This document shows, one piece after another, positions 8,078 to 17,892 of a stretch of 64,000 bases of DNA; position 1 is the first letter of the stretch; every line of letters begins with the position of its first letter. This stretch comes from a bacterium (GTDB lineage Bacteria; Desulfobacterota; Binatia; DP-6): positions 62,001-126,000 of the forward strand of contig JAHCID010000010.1 in assembly GCA_026129405.1 (NCBI GenBank), written 5' to 3'. The position numbers and the translations under genes are program-made. Under the pieces are notes generated by a model that saw nothing but the letters and a program-made list of their open reading frames with translations, was not told the origin of the DNA and ran no database searches.

Positions 8078-9115
8078 GCCTCCTGCGCCGCCGCACGCTT
8101 CCGCCGCCGTTGCTCTGCCGCTGGGACCTCGACAAGACCTACCTGCGCAGCGAGTTCGATACGCTCCGCCAGCTCTGGCGCACCGTGCGCGAGCGCGGCG
8201 AGGACAAGGTCGAGGTGCCCGGCGTGCCGGAGGTGCTGAAGGGTCTCAAGGCTGCGGCGTCCCGCACGGGGCGCGCGATCGGCATCCACTTCGTGTCGGC
8301 GAGCCCGCCGCAGATCGGCAGGGCCATCCGCGACAAGCTCGCACTCGACGGCGTTCCCTACGACGGCATCGTCTTCAAGGACCAGCTCCAGCATCTGACC
8401 CGCGGGCAGTTCACGCGCCTGCGCGAGCACGTCGGCTTCAAGCTGCGCGAGCTCCTCGCCGGACGGCTCGCGGTCCCCGCGGAGACGCGCGAGCTCCTCT
8501 TCGGCGACGACTGGGAGTCCGACCCGCTCACGTATTCGCTCTACGCCGACGTGCTCGCCGGAACGCTCGCACCCGACGACCTGACGCCGATCCTGGCCCG
8601 CCTCGGCGTCGCACCGGAGGCGGTGCTCGCCGTCGTCGGCCTCGCGCGCGAAGCGCAGGGGCGCGGCGGCGTCGAGCGCCTCTTCATCAACCTCGAGCGG
8701 CGCACGCCTCCGGCGGTCTTCCGCCTGCTCGGGCCGCGGCTCGTGCCGACGTTCAACTACTTCCAGACCGCGGTGGTGCTGGCCGCCGACGGCTGGCTCG
8801 CGGTCGAGGACGTCGCGGCCGTCGCGCGCGCCCTCGTCGCGCGCAGCGGCTACACGCCGCGCCGGCTCGAGAACTCGCTCGCCGACTGCGTGCGGCGCGG
8901 GCTCCTCGAGAGCGCGGCGGCGCGGCGGCTCGCGCTGCCGCTGCGCGACGCCGGCTTGCTGCCGCCGGTGCCGGGCCCGCGCTGGATCGAATGGGTGAAG
9001 ACGCACCTGCCGCGCGCCCCGTGGCACGCCGCCCGCGGCGCCGCTCGACTGGGAGGCCGTGCTGGCGCGCCTGCGGCCGCCGCGCGCGCCGGTCGCGGTG
9101 GAGGCTCGGTCGTGA
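8074..9115 (+). CDS. APP1-type phosphatase domain protein, frameshifted near its end
   Basis: The N-terminal half resembles the DUF2183 domain of phosphatidate phosphatase APP1. It has a DxD-type motif CRWDLDKTYL, HFVSASPPQIGRAIRDKL, GIVFKDQLQHLTRGQF and LLFGDDWESDPLTYSLYADV. A role on phosphatidate or a related phosphomonoester is inferred and fits the coupled plsX-like gene. The uninterrupted frame runs on into cutA. However, skipping one base near 9043 gives a natural ending (LDWEAVLARLRPP...) with a TGA that overlaps the cutA GTG by four bases. The apparent phosphatase-CutA fusion is therefore probably a one-base indel. The feature end assumes that correction. Confidence 0.7.
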
Positions 9116-9438
9116 CGCCGTTCGTCGTCGTGCTCGTCACCGCCGGCAGCGCGGAGGAGGCCGAGCGGCTGGCGCGCACGCTCGTCGGCGAGCGGCTCGT
9201 CGCCTGTGCCAACGTGGTCGGGCCGGTGCGCTCCATCTATCGCTGGCAGGGCGCGGTCGAGGACGCGGCCGAGTACCTCCTCGTCCTGAAGGCGCGCGCG
9301 GCCGACCTCGCCGCGGTCGAGGCGCGCGTGCGGGCCCTGCACTCCTACGAGGTTCCGGAGATCATCGCGCTGCCGGTCGAAGCCGGCTCGGCGCCGTACC
9401 TGGCGTGGCTCGCAGACGCGACAGACCGCCGCGGCTGA
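9112..9438 (+). CDS. cutA: CutA1 divalent-ion tolerance family protein
   Basis: CutA proteins are small cytoplasmic trimers linked to copper and divalent metal tolerance. The 108-residue sequence has the family pattern: VVVLVTAGSAEEAERLARTL, VGERLVACANVVGPVRSIYR, WQGAVEDAAEYLLVLK and HSYEVPEIIALPVEAG, the last containing the conserved YxVPEI. A GTG start matches the usual CutA length and forms a GTGA overlap with the corrected end of the phosphatase gene. In the raw sequence the frame is fused to that gene. Confidence 0.9.
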   Translation: MTPFVVVLVTAGSAEEAERLARTLVGERLVACANVVGPVRSIYRWQGAVEDAAEYLLVLKARAADLAAVEARVRALHSYEVPEIIALPVEAGSAPYLAWLADATDRRG

Positions 9439-9464
9439 GCCCGGCGGGGGCCGCTCCACGCGAG

Positions 9465-9800
9465 GTGTCCGCGGGCGCTCTCGTCGACCGCCGCGAGGGC
9501 GCCGGCCGGCGCGTGCCGCCGGCAGCCCGGCGGCGACTCGAGGACGGTGCGCTCGTCTGGAGCCTCCCGAACGGGCATGTCGAAGCGGGTGAGCACGACG
9601 AGCAGGCGGCCGTACGCGAGGTGCGGGAGGAGACGGGTCTGGACGCGGCGATCGAGCAGCCGTCGGGCCGCGTCGCCGCCCGCGGCTGCGGGACGGACGA
9701 CGTCCGCTGGGACGAGGCCGCGGCGATGATGCGCCACACGAACGAGCGCCGGCTCGGGCGACCTGCGGCGGCGCTGCTCGGGCAGCCGGAGCCGATGTGA
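9465..9800 (+). pseudogene. Nudix hydrolase remnant, internally shortened
   Basis: The frame contains a complete Nudix box, GHVEAGEHDEQAAVREVREE followed by TGL, which would bind metal and cleave nucleoside-diphosphate-linked substrates. The segment between the box and the C-terminal DDVRWDEAAAMMRHTNERR is only about 20 residues, where Nudix proteins usually have 45-60. The part before the box (GRRVPPAARRRLEDG) also looks scrambled. The likely history is internal loss plus frameshifts, leaving about 111 codons. A GTG before SAGALV is a possible start. The stop overlaps the start of the following gene. Confidence 0.5.
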
Positions 9801-10558
9801 CCTCCGAGCGCACCGCGCTCTTCGTCGCGCATCCCGGTCACGAGCTGCGCGTCTGGCACTGGGTCGAGCAGACGCGGCCCCTCGTCTGCGTGCTCACCGA
9901 CGGATCGGGTGCGGGGGGCGTCTCGCGTCTGGCGTCGATGCACCGTCTGCTCGCGCACGCCGGTGCGACCCTCGGGCCGATCCAGGCGCCGTTCACCGAC
10001 CGGGCGCTCTACGCTGCGCTGCTCGCCGGCGACCACGCGCCGTTCCTCGCGCTCGTCGCGCGGCTCGGCGATGCGCTGGCCGCCGCCGGCGTCACGCTGC
10101 TGGCGAGCGACGCGATCGAGGGCACGAACCCGGCCCACGACGTGTGCCGGCTGCTCGCCGATGCCGCCGCGCGCGTCGCTGCACGGCGGCGCGGCGGCGG
10201 GCCGCCGCGCCGCTTCGATTTCCTTCTCGACGGTCCCCCCGAGCCGGCGCCGCCGCCGGGGGCGATCACCTTTCTGCTCGACGGCGACGCGCTCGCCCGC
10301 AAGCGTACCGCCGTGCGCGACTATCCGGAGCTGGCGGCGGACGTCGCCTATCAGCTCGCACGCGACGGCGTCGCGGCGCACCTGGGCGAGTGCCTGCGTC
10401 CCGTCTCGGCCGGACCCGCGGTGCTGCCGGCGCAGGTGCTCTACGAAGCCTACGGAGCGGTGCGCGTGGCGAGCGGCGTCTACACGCGGGTGATCCGCCA
10501 GGACGAGCACGTCCGCCCGCTCGCGGCGGCGCTGGAGCGCACGAGGGGGGCGGCGTGA
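9797..10558 (+). CDS. PIG-L/LmbE-like protein of unknown substrate
   Basis: A 253-residue protein with an N-terminal LFVAHPGHELRVWHW motif. It resembles the AHPDDE metal-binding signature of PIG-L/LmbE deacetylases, followed by a CVLTDGSG strand typical of that fold. A later segment with ASDAIEGTNPAHDVCRLLADA could supply further metal ligands. The signature is altered (HPGHE for HPDDE), so deacetylase activity is not certain. The GTG start overlaps the Nudix remnant and its stop overlaps the glycosyltransferase start (GTGA). It may act with that glycosyltransferase on a sugar, but this is inference. Confidence 0.5.
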   Translation: MTSERTALFVAHPGHELRVWHWVEQTRPLVCVLTDGSGAGGVSRLASMHRLLAHAGATLGPIQAPFTDRALYAALLAGDHAPFLALVARLGDALAAAGVTLLASDAIEGTNPAHDVCRLLADAAARVAARRRGGGPPRRFDFLLDGPPEPAPPPGAITFLLDGDALARKRTAVRDYPELAADVAYQLARDGVAAHLGECLRPVSAGPAVLPAQVLYEAYGAVRVASGVYTRVIRQDEHVRPLAAALERTRGAA

Positions 10559-11932
10559 GCGCGGACGCGACCTCGCTGCGCGTGCTCCTCACCAACGGCG
10601 CGCTCGCCATCCGCGCGGGCACGGAGCTGTGGGTGCGCGACGTCGCGCTCGCGCTCCAGGCGCGCGGCCACCGGCCGGTGGTCTACAGCCCGGTCCTCGG
10701 CGAGCTGGCGGACGAGCTGCGGCGGGCGACGGTCCCGGTCGTCTCGGAGCTGGGCGCGCTCGCCACGCCGCCCGACGTGATCCACGGGCATCACCACCTC
10801 GAAACCATGAGCGCGCTGCTGCGCTTCCCCGGCGTCCCGGCGATCTCGGTGTGCCACGGCTGGCTGCCGTGGCAGGAGGCGCCGCCGCTCCATCCGCGCA
10901 TCCACGCCTGGGTGGCCGTCGACGAGGTGTGCCGCGACCGCCTCGTCTGCGAGCACGGCATCGCACCGGCGCGCACGCGCCTGCTGCTCAACTTCGTCGA
11001 TCTGCACCGCTTCCCGGCGCGTGCGACGCCGCCGCCCACGCGGCCGCAGCGCGCGCTCGTGTTCGGCTACACGGCGAGCGAGGACACCTGGGTGCCGGTC
11101 GTCCGCGCGGCCTGCGCGCGCGCCGGCGTGCCGGTCGTCGACGTCGTGGGCTACGGCGCGGGAAACCCGACGCCCGCGCCCGAGGCGCTGCTGCCGCGTT
11201 ACGATCTGGTGTTCGCGAAGGCGCGCTCGGCGCTCGAAGCGCTCGCGGTCGGCGCCGGCGTGATCCTGTGCGACGCCCGCGGCACGGGCGGCCTCGTCAC
11301 CAGCGACGTGCTCGCGGCGCTGCGCCGTCTGAACCTCGGCGTGCGGACGCTCGGGCGACCGCTCACACCGGAGCTGCTGGCCGCGGAGATCGCGCGCTGG
11401 AACGCGGCCGACGTCGCCGAGGTCTCGCGCCGGGTGCGCGCGGAGGCCGGGCTCGACGCCGCCATCGACGTCCTCGAGGGCCTCTATCGCGAGGCCGTCG
11501 CGGCGCCGCTGCCGGTCGACGCGGCGGCGGAAGGGGCGGCCACGGCGTCCTACCTCGCGTGGCTCGGTGCGATGGTGAAGCAACGGCTGCAGCGCGAGGC
11601 CGACGCGCTGGCGCGCGAGCGGCACGACGGCCGGCTGGCGGCGGCGGAGGCGGCCGGCGGCGGCGCGCGACGAGCTCCGCTGTGACGTCGCCCGCCTGCG
11701 CGCCGACCGGCGCGACGCCGGCAACGAGCGCCAGCGGCTGCTCGGCGAGCTGCACGCGCTCGGCCAGCGCCACGAGCGCCTGACCCGTCGCCACCACGAG
11801 CTGGCCGAGGAGCACGCCGCGCTGCGCCGCTCGCTCACCGTGCGTCTGCGCGACGGGATGCTGCGCGTGCCGGGCGTCGGCCGTCTGGCGCGCGTCGCGC
11901 TGCGGCTGCTGCACGGCGGGCGGACGGCATGA
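10555..11932 (+). CDS. GT4-like glycosyltransferase with coiled-coil tail, frameshifted
   Basis: The N-terminal part has a GT-B layout: LTNGALAIRAGTELWVRDVA, DVIHGHHHLETMSALL and ISVCHGWLPWQE, then NFVDLHRFPA and a second Rossmann half with ALVFGYTASEDTW. It probably transfers a sugar; donor and acceptor are unknown. The raw frame stops at 11685. Skipping one base in a GGC repeat near 11660 restores a continuous charged helical tail (RDELRCDVARLRADRRDAGN... and HHELAEEHAALRRSL). That tail ends with a TGA overlapping the next gene's ATG. The whole-gene span is given on that basis. Both neighbours overlap it by four bases. Confidence 0.6.
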
Positions 11933-12815
11933 GCCCGACGCCGCTCCCGCCCGGCCTGCGCGTGGTGCTCGCGCCGAACCCCGGGCTCATGACCGGGCCC
12001 GGCACGAACCAGTACGTCCTCGGCGACGGCGACGCCGCCGTGCAGATCGACTGCGCGCCGCTCGACGCCGAGAACGTCCGCCGGCTGGACGCGAGCGGCG
12101 CGCGCCCCCGGCGACTCGTGCTGACGCACGTGCACCCCGACCACGTCGGCGGCGCTGCGGCATGGCGCGCCCGCTGCGGCCCGATCGGCGGCACGGGGCA
12201 CCACGGGCTGCCCGAGTCGGCGGCGCTGCGGCATGGCGCGCCCGCTGCGGCGGCACGGTCGCGCTCCACGCCAGCCGGGCGGCGTTCGCGGTCGCCGGGA
12301 CGCCGCTCGCGCCGGAGCGGCTGCTCCACGACGGCGACGAGATCCCGTGGGCCGAGGGCACGCTGCGCGTCGTCCACACGCCCGGGCACGAGTCGGGGCA
12401 CTGCTGCCTCTTCGAGCCCACGCGCGGCTGGCTGTTCACCGGCGACACCGTCCTCTCCACGGGCACGACCGTCATCGCGCCGCCGGACGGCGACATGCAG
12501 GCGTACCTGGCGTCGCTCGAGCGGCTGCGCGGGCTCGGCGCGGCGACGATCTTCCCGGGGCACGGGCCGCCCCTCGCCGATCCGACCGCGGTCCTGGACC
12601 GGTATCTGGCGCATCGCCGTGCGCGCGAGGCGCAGATCGCGGCCGCGGTCGCCGCCGGCGTGGAGACGATCCCCGCGCTCGTCGCGCACTGCTACCCGGA
12701 CCTGCACCCGGGGCTGCGCTGGGCGGCGGCGCTGACGGTGCAGGCGCATCTCACGAAGCTTGCACGCGACGGCGGCGCAGCGGTCACCGCCGACGGCCGC
12801 TGGCGCCCGGCCTGA
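11929..12815 (+). pseudogene. Metallo-beta-lactamase-fold hydrolase, broken by a 71-bp insertion
   Basis: The protein would be an LACTB2-like MBL hydrolase: an early TGPGTNQYVLG, the metal motif LTHVHPDHVGG, then HTPGHESGHCCLF, LFTGDTVLSTG and the distal IFPGHGPPL. These are the expected ligand blocks in order. The frame changes between THVHPDHVGG and the next block because of a 71-bp insertion carrying a second copy of a 36-bp stretch. Removing it restores one continuous frame of about 271 codons ending at 12815. As written the gene is broken. It is the last gene of the plus-strand run and converges on the metallopeptidase-like gene. Confidence 0.75.
12145..12251. repeat. 36-bp direct repeat with 71-bp period inside the MBL gene
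   Basis: A 36-base stretch beginning gtcggcggcgctgcggcatg occurs at 12145-12180 and again, identically, at 12216-12251. The intervening 35 bases begin ccgatcggcggcacgggg and resemble, imperfectly, the sequence after the second copy (cggcggcacggtcgcg). The period of 71 is not a multiple of three and explains the frame change in the host gene. This could be a diverged tandem duplication or an assembly chimera of strain variants. Confidence 0.9.
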
Positions 12816-12826
12816 CGCGCCGCCGC

Positions 12827-14092
12827 TCACTCGGGTGCGAAGCGCGTCGTCGCCCAGACGCGCGCGCGCAGATCGCGGTCGCCGCCGTCGCCGACGAGGA
12901 CGAGCACGCGCTCGCCGCGATGGTCGACGACCGCGCCGGGGACGAGGCGCGGCGCCGCGGCCGCGAACGCCGCGGCGTCCGCCGGCGAGTCCCAGGTCGT
13001 CATCCACACGAGCAGCCAATCGTCGCCGCGCTGGAGCGCGCGCAGGCGATCGCCGTCCCAGCCGGCCGCCACCTCGGCCGCTTCGCCGGGCGGCAGCGCG
13101 TGCGTCGCGAGGATCGCGACGTCGAGCTCGCCGAGCGTGTCCTCCAGGCGCTTCTGCCAGCCGGCGCGCTCGAGGTCGGCGGTGCCGCCGAGCGTGATCG
13201 CGGTGGGACGGTCGCGCTCGGCGAAGTAGCGCTCGGGGTGCAGTATCTGCTCGGTCGAGGTCGGCGGGTCGTCGTGCGCGCGGTCGACGGCGGCCCAGCC
13301 GCCGAGCGTGAGGCCGCGGTCGACGAAGTGCGCGCCGGCCGCGTACTGGAACGCGAGCTGCTCGCGCAGCACTGCGGGCACGTCGGGGTAGGTCGTCGCG
13401 AGCTCGTCCGGTAGCCGATCGAGCGCGGTGAGGATCGCGGCGCGGGCGTCGTCGTCCGGCAGCGTGCCGGCGAGCGCGGCCAGCGACGCGAGCACGGCGT
13501 CGCCTTCGAGGAGCGCGCGGCGGGCGAGCAGCCGATCGGAATGGGCGTCGACGAGCGGCTCCGGATCGAGCGGGAGCGGCCAGTGCTGGTCCTGGATCGC
13601 GTGCATGAGCTCGTGGGCGACGAACGTCTCGCCGACGACGTCGCGGCCGGTGAGCGTCGTGAGGAGGCCGAGGCCGGCCCGGGCCTCCTCGAGCTGGCCG
13701 CTCGCGAGCGTCAGCTGCTTGCGGCGCTGATCGTAGTAGGCGGCCACCTGGCCCTCGTAGAACGTCTGCAGCGCGGGGCGCAGCGCCGTCCCGGCCGGCA
13801 GCAGGCCGAGCCGGACGTAGACCGCCTCGAGCGTCGCGAGGTCGTTGCCGGGGAAGCTCGCGTCGAGCTCCTGGGCGAGCGCCGCGGAGAGGGCGGCGTC
13901 GTCGAGCGCACGGGTCTCGACCGGCTGGCGCAGCGGCAGGCCGCGCGCGCGCACGAGCCGGTCCTCGACCTGGCGCAGCGCGCTCGGGTTCACGACCCCG
14001 CGACGCACGACGGGACCCGGACCGCAGGCGGTGCCCGCGAGCGCGCAGCCGACCAGGACCAGGACGACCGCCCGACGGGCGGCGCGGGTCAC
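12827..14092 (-). CDS. Putative lipoprotein metallopeptidase with a HELMH motif
   Basis: A 421-residue exported protein. The N-terminus ([20 protein letters not shown]) is a short signal with an LVGC lipobox-like site. The middle carries [15 protein letters not shown], a gluzincin-type HExxH, with preceding [14 protein letters not shown], as in uncharacterised zinc-peptidase-like proteins. A possible third ligand lies in the following [19 protein letters not shown] helix. Substrate unknown. Its GTG start overlaps the rlpA stop by four bases, pointing to a joint role at the envelope or peptidoglycan, which is inference. It converges on the broken MBL gene. Confidence 0.6.
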   Translation of the reverse strand: MTRAARRAVVLVLVGCALAGTACGPGPVVRRGVVNPSALRQVEDRLVRARGLPLRQPVETRALDDAALSAALAQELDASFPGNDLATLEAVYVRLGLLPAGTALRPALQTFYEGQVAAYYDQRRKQLTLASGQLEEARAGLGLLTTLTGRDVVGETFVAHELMHAIQDQHWPLPLDPEPLVDAHSDRLLARRALLEGDAVLASLAALAGTLPDDDARAAILTALDRLPDELATTYPDVPAVLREQLAFQYAAGAHFVDRGLTLGGWAAVDRAHDDPPTSTEQILHPERYFAERDRPTAITLGGTADLERAGWQKRLEDTLGELDVAILATHALPPGEAAEVAAGWDGDRLRALQRGDDWLLVWMTTWDSPADAAAFAAAAPRLVPGAVVDHRGERVLVLVGDGGDRDLRARVWATTRFAPE

Positions 14093-14823
14093 GGGCCGGG
14101 GTGCTCCATGATGATCGCCGGCCAGCCGAGGCGGTTGATCAGCTCGGCGCGCGCGACCGCCACGCGGCGGAGCGGGTAGGGCCCGATGCGTACGCGATGG
14201 TAGCGGCCGTCGGCGGTGTCGAGCGGATCGACGTAGGCGTCGGGGAAGCGGAGCGCGATCGTGCGGCGCAGGTGCTCGGCGCTGTTCGGGTCGCTGAAGG
14301 TCGCCACCTGGACCACGAAGGCGGCACGCGGCAGCTCGGACGGCACCTGCGCGGCGGGCGGCACCGTGCGCGGCCGGGCGGCGGCGGGGACGATGCCGGC
14401 GGCGGGTGTCGCCGCGGCGAGGCGCGTGTCGGTGTCGTTGGTGATGACGCCGATGCGTACGCGGGCCGTACCCGGACCGATCATGTCGATCGACCGCGCC
14501 GCCGCGTAGGACAGGTCGATCACGCGCCGCCCGACGAACGGCCCGCGGTCGTTGATGCGTACTTCGACGGCGCGCCCGTTCGAGAGGTTCGTCACGAGGA
14601 CGCGCGTGCCGAGCGGCAGGGACGGGTGTGCGGCGGTCATGTCGTGCTGATCGTAGATCTCGCCGTTGGCGGTGCGCTTGCCGTGGAAGCCGGGCCCGTA
14701 CCACGACGCGACGCCCTCCTGCGTGCCGCCGATGACGGGCGGCGGCGTCGCGCGTCCGCCGAGCGAGCAGCCCGACGCCACGAGCACCGCCACGAGCAGC
14801 CCCGCCGCTCCACCCCACCACAT
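14089..14823 (-). CDS. rlpA: RlpA-family septal/endolytic transglycosylase lipoprotein with SPOR domain
   Basis: RlpA proteins are outer-membrane lipoproteins that cut peptidoglycan strands lacking stem peptides. The 244-residue protein starts with a hydrophobic signal ending VLVASGC. It then has the double-psi beta-barrel block [20 protein letters not shown], followed by [18 protein letters not shown] and [20 protein letters not shown]. The C-terminal ~75 residues ([19 protein letters not shown] ... [10 protein letters not shown]) form a SPOR peptidoglycan-binding domain. It is the first gene of a two-gene transcript with the metallopeptidase-like gene and diverges from yebC across 132 bases. 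Confidence 0.92.
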   Translation of the reverse strand: MWWGGAAGLLVAVLVASGCSLGGRATPPPVIGGTQEGVASWYGPGFHGKRTANGEIYDQHDMTAAHPSLPLGTRVLVTNLSNGRAVEVRINDRGPFVGRRVIDLSYAAARSIDMIGPGTARVRIGVITNDTDTRLAAATPAAGIVPAAARPRTVPPAAQVPSELPRAAFVVQVATFSDPNSAEHLRRTIALRFPDAYVDPLDTADGRYHRVRIGPYPLRRVAVARAELINRLGWPAIIMEHPGP

Positions 14824-14955
14824 CCGGGCGGGATTGTGCCCGCGCCGTACCCAGGGCGCAAGGTCGCGAGGTTGTTCCGCATTCGGCCCTGTGCTACCTC
14901 CCGCCCATTCTGCCGGCCGAGCGCGTGCGCCGCGCCGCCGGGTTCGGAGGCGTTC

Positions 14956-15705
14956 ATGTCGGGCCATTCCAAATGGAGCACGATCAAGCACAAGAAGGCC
15001 GCCAAGGACGCCAAGCGCGGTAAGGTCTTCACGAAGCTCATCAAGGAGATCACGGTTGCCGCGCGCATGGGCGGCGGTGACCCGAAGGGCAACCCGCGGC
15101 TGCGCACGGCCGTCCTCGAGGCGCGCAAGAGCAGCATGCCCAACGATACGATCGAGCGCGCCATCAAGAAGGGCACCGGGGAGCTCGAGGGCGTCAGCTA
15201 CGAGGAGATCATCTACGAGGGGTACGGGGCGGGCGGTGCCGCGGTGATGGTCGAGGTCGTCACCGACAACCGCAACCGCACGGTCGCCGAGATCCGCAAC
15301 GTCTTCGACAAGCACGGCGGCAATCTCGGCACCACCGGCAGCGTCGGCTGGATGTTCACCAAGCGCGGCCTCATCGCCGTCGAGCGCGCCGGCATCGACG
15401 AGGACGCGGTGATGGAGATCGCCCTCGAGGCGGGCGCCGAGGACGTCACCGACGCGGGCGAGATGCTCGAGGTCTACACCACGCCGGAGGGCTTCGTCGG
15501 CGTGAAGGAGGCGCTCGAGGCGGCGAACGTCGCGCTCGCCTCGGCCGAGGTGACGATGATCCCCTCGTCGACGCAGGCGATCACCGGCAAGCCGGCGGAG
15601 CAGATGGTGCGCCTGCTCGAGGCGCTCGACGATCACGACGACGTCCAGAAGGTGTCGTCGAACGCGGACATCGCGGCGGAGGAGCTGGAGCGGCTCTCGG
15701 CCTGA
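14956..15705 (+). CDS. yebC: YebC/PmpR family DNA-binding or translation-related regulator
   Basis: The 249-residue protein starts [20 protein letters not shown] and contains [39 protein letters not shown] and [13 protein letters not shown], all hallmarks of YebC. Family members have been described as transcription regulators and as factors aiding translation of proline-rich stretches. A GGAGG ribosome-binding site lies six bases before the ATG. It is followed closely by ruvC-ruvA-ruvB, the common yebC-ruvCAB arrangement. Confidence 0.96.
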   Translation: MSGHSKWSTIKHKKAAKDAKRGKVFTKLIKEITVAARMGGGDPKGNPRLRTAVLEARKSSMPNDTIERAIKKGTGELEGVSYEEIIYEGYGAGGAAVMVEVVTDNRNRTVAEIRNVFDKHGGNLGTTGSVGWMFTKRGLIAVERAGIDEDAVMEIALEAGAEDVTDAGEMLEVYTTPEGFVGVKEALEAANVALASAEVTMIPSSTQAITGKPAEQMVRLLEALDDHDDVQKVSSNADIAAEELERLSA

Positions 15706-15726
15706 CGCCGCGGTCGCGGCGGGGAG

Positions 15727-16236
15727 GTGGCGGTGCGGGCACTGGGGATCGACCCCGGGTCCCGGCGGACGGGGTGGGGCGTGGTCGAGCAGGCAGGGTC
15801 GCGCCTGTGCCACGTCGCGAGCGGCACGATCGTGCTCGACGCGCGTGACGCCGTCGCCCCGCGTCTCGCCCGGCTGCACGCGGCCATCGCCGTGCTGGTC
15901 CGCGAGTGGACGCCCGACGCCGTGGCCCTCGAGCGGGCGTTCGTCGCACGCAACGTGCAGAGCGCGTTCCGGCTCGGCGAGACCCGCGGGGCGGTGCTGG
16001 CCGCGGTCGCCGCCGCGGGCGTGACCTTGCACGAGTATGCCCCGGCGCAGGTGAAGCTCGCCGCGGTCGGCCACGGCGGCGCCGACAAGGACAGCGTCGG
16101 CCGCGGCGTGACCGCGATGCTCCGCCTCGGCGAGCGTCCCGCCGTCGACGCCGCCGACGCGCTGGCCCTCGCGCTCTGCCATCTCCAGCAGGCGCCGTAC
16201 CTGGCCGCGCTGGCGCGGGCGGGGGTGCGGCGGTGA
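15727..16236 (+). CDS. ruvC: Holliday junction resolvase RuvC
   Basis: RuvC cuts Holliday junctions during recombination repair with RuvAB. The 169-residue protein has the first catalytic aspartate in [13 protein letters not shown] (D9), the glutamate in [14 protein letters not shown] and the C-terminal acidic cluster [13 protein letters not shown]. The GTG start is preceded by GGGGAG; a second GTG two codons later is an alternative. The stop overlaps the ruvA start (GTGA). Confidence 0.96.
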   Translation: MAVRALGIDPGSRRTGWGVVEQAGSRLCHVASGTIVLDARDAVAPRLARLHAAIAVLVREWTPDAVALERAFVARNVQSAFRLGETRGAVLAAVAAAGVTLHEYAPAQVKLAAVGHGGADKDSVGRGVTAMLRLGERPAVDAADALALALCHLQQAPYLAALARAGVRR

Positions 16237-16825
16237 TCGCACGTCTCGCCGGGACGCTCCTCGAGCGCGAGCCCGACCTCGTGGTGGTCGACGCCGGGGG
16301 CGTCGGCTATGCCGTCCACGTGTCGCTCCAGACGCTCGCCGCGCTGCCGCCCGTCGGGCAGGCGGTCCACCTCCTGATCCACACCGAGGTGCGCGAGGAC
16401 GCCATCGAGCTCTTCGGCTTCGGCACGGCGCGGGAGCGCACGCTTTTCCATCTCCTGCGGCGGGTGAAGGGCATCGGCCCGCGGCTCGCGCTGGCCGTGC
16501 TCTCCGGCATGCCCGCCGACGAGCTGGCGCGCACCGTCGCGGCCGGCGACCGCGCGCGACTGGAGGCCATCCCGGGCATCGGCCGGCGCACCGCGGAGCG
16601 CATCGTCGTCGAGTGCCGCGAGGCGGCGGCGGCGCTGGCCGTCTCGTCCGGTTCGCCGCGCCTGCCGCTCGACGCGCCCGGCGGCGAAACGGAGGAGGCC
16701 GTGTCGGTGCTCGTGAACCTCGGCTATGCGCGCAGCGAGGCCGAGCGTGCCGTGCGCCAGGTCGGCCGCACGCAGGGTACGCTCGAGGACGTCGTCCGTG
16801 CGGCGCTCCAGGGGCTCGGCGGCTG

Positions 16826-16826
<1 letters not shown>
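16233..16826 (+). CDS. ruvA: Holliday junction DNA helicase subunit RuvA
   Basis: RuvA tetramers bind Holliday junctions and load the RuvB motor. The 197-residue protein begins [20 protein letters not shown] and has the family blocks [29 protein letters not shown] with [13 protein letters not shown], the second helix-hairpin-helix [15 protein letters not shown] and a C-terminal UBA-like RuvB-binding domain. The GTG start overlaps ruvC and the stop overlaps the ruvB ATG, so ruvCAB is a tightly coupled operon. Confidence 0.97.
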
Positions 16827-17866
<1,040 letters not shown>

Positions 17867-17892
17867 GCGCGCGCCGCGCGGCGGACGTCCTC

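Noticed and set aside
8074-9438. A true phosphatase-CutA fusion protein
   Set aside because: A single-base shift gives two normal-length genes with the GTGA overlap typical of this operon, so fusion is the less likely reading. It is kept as a finding.
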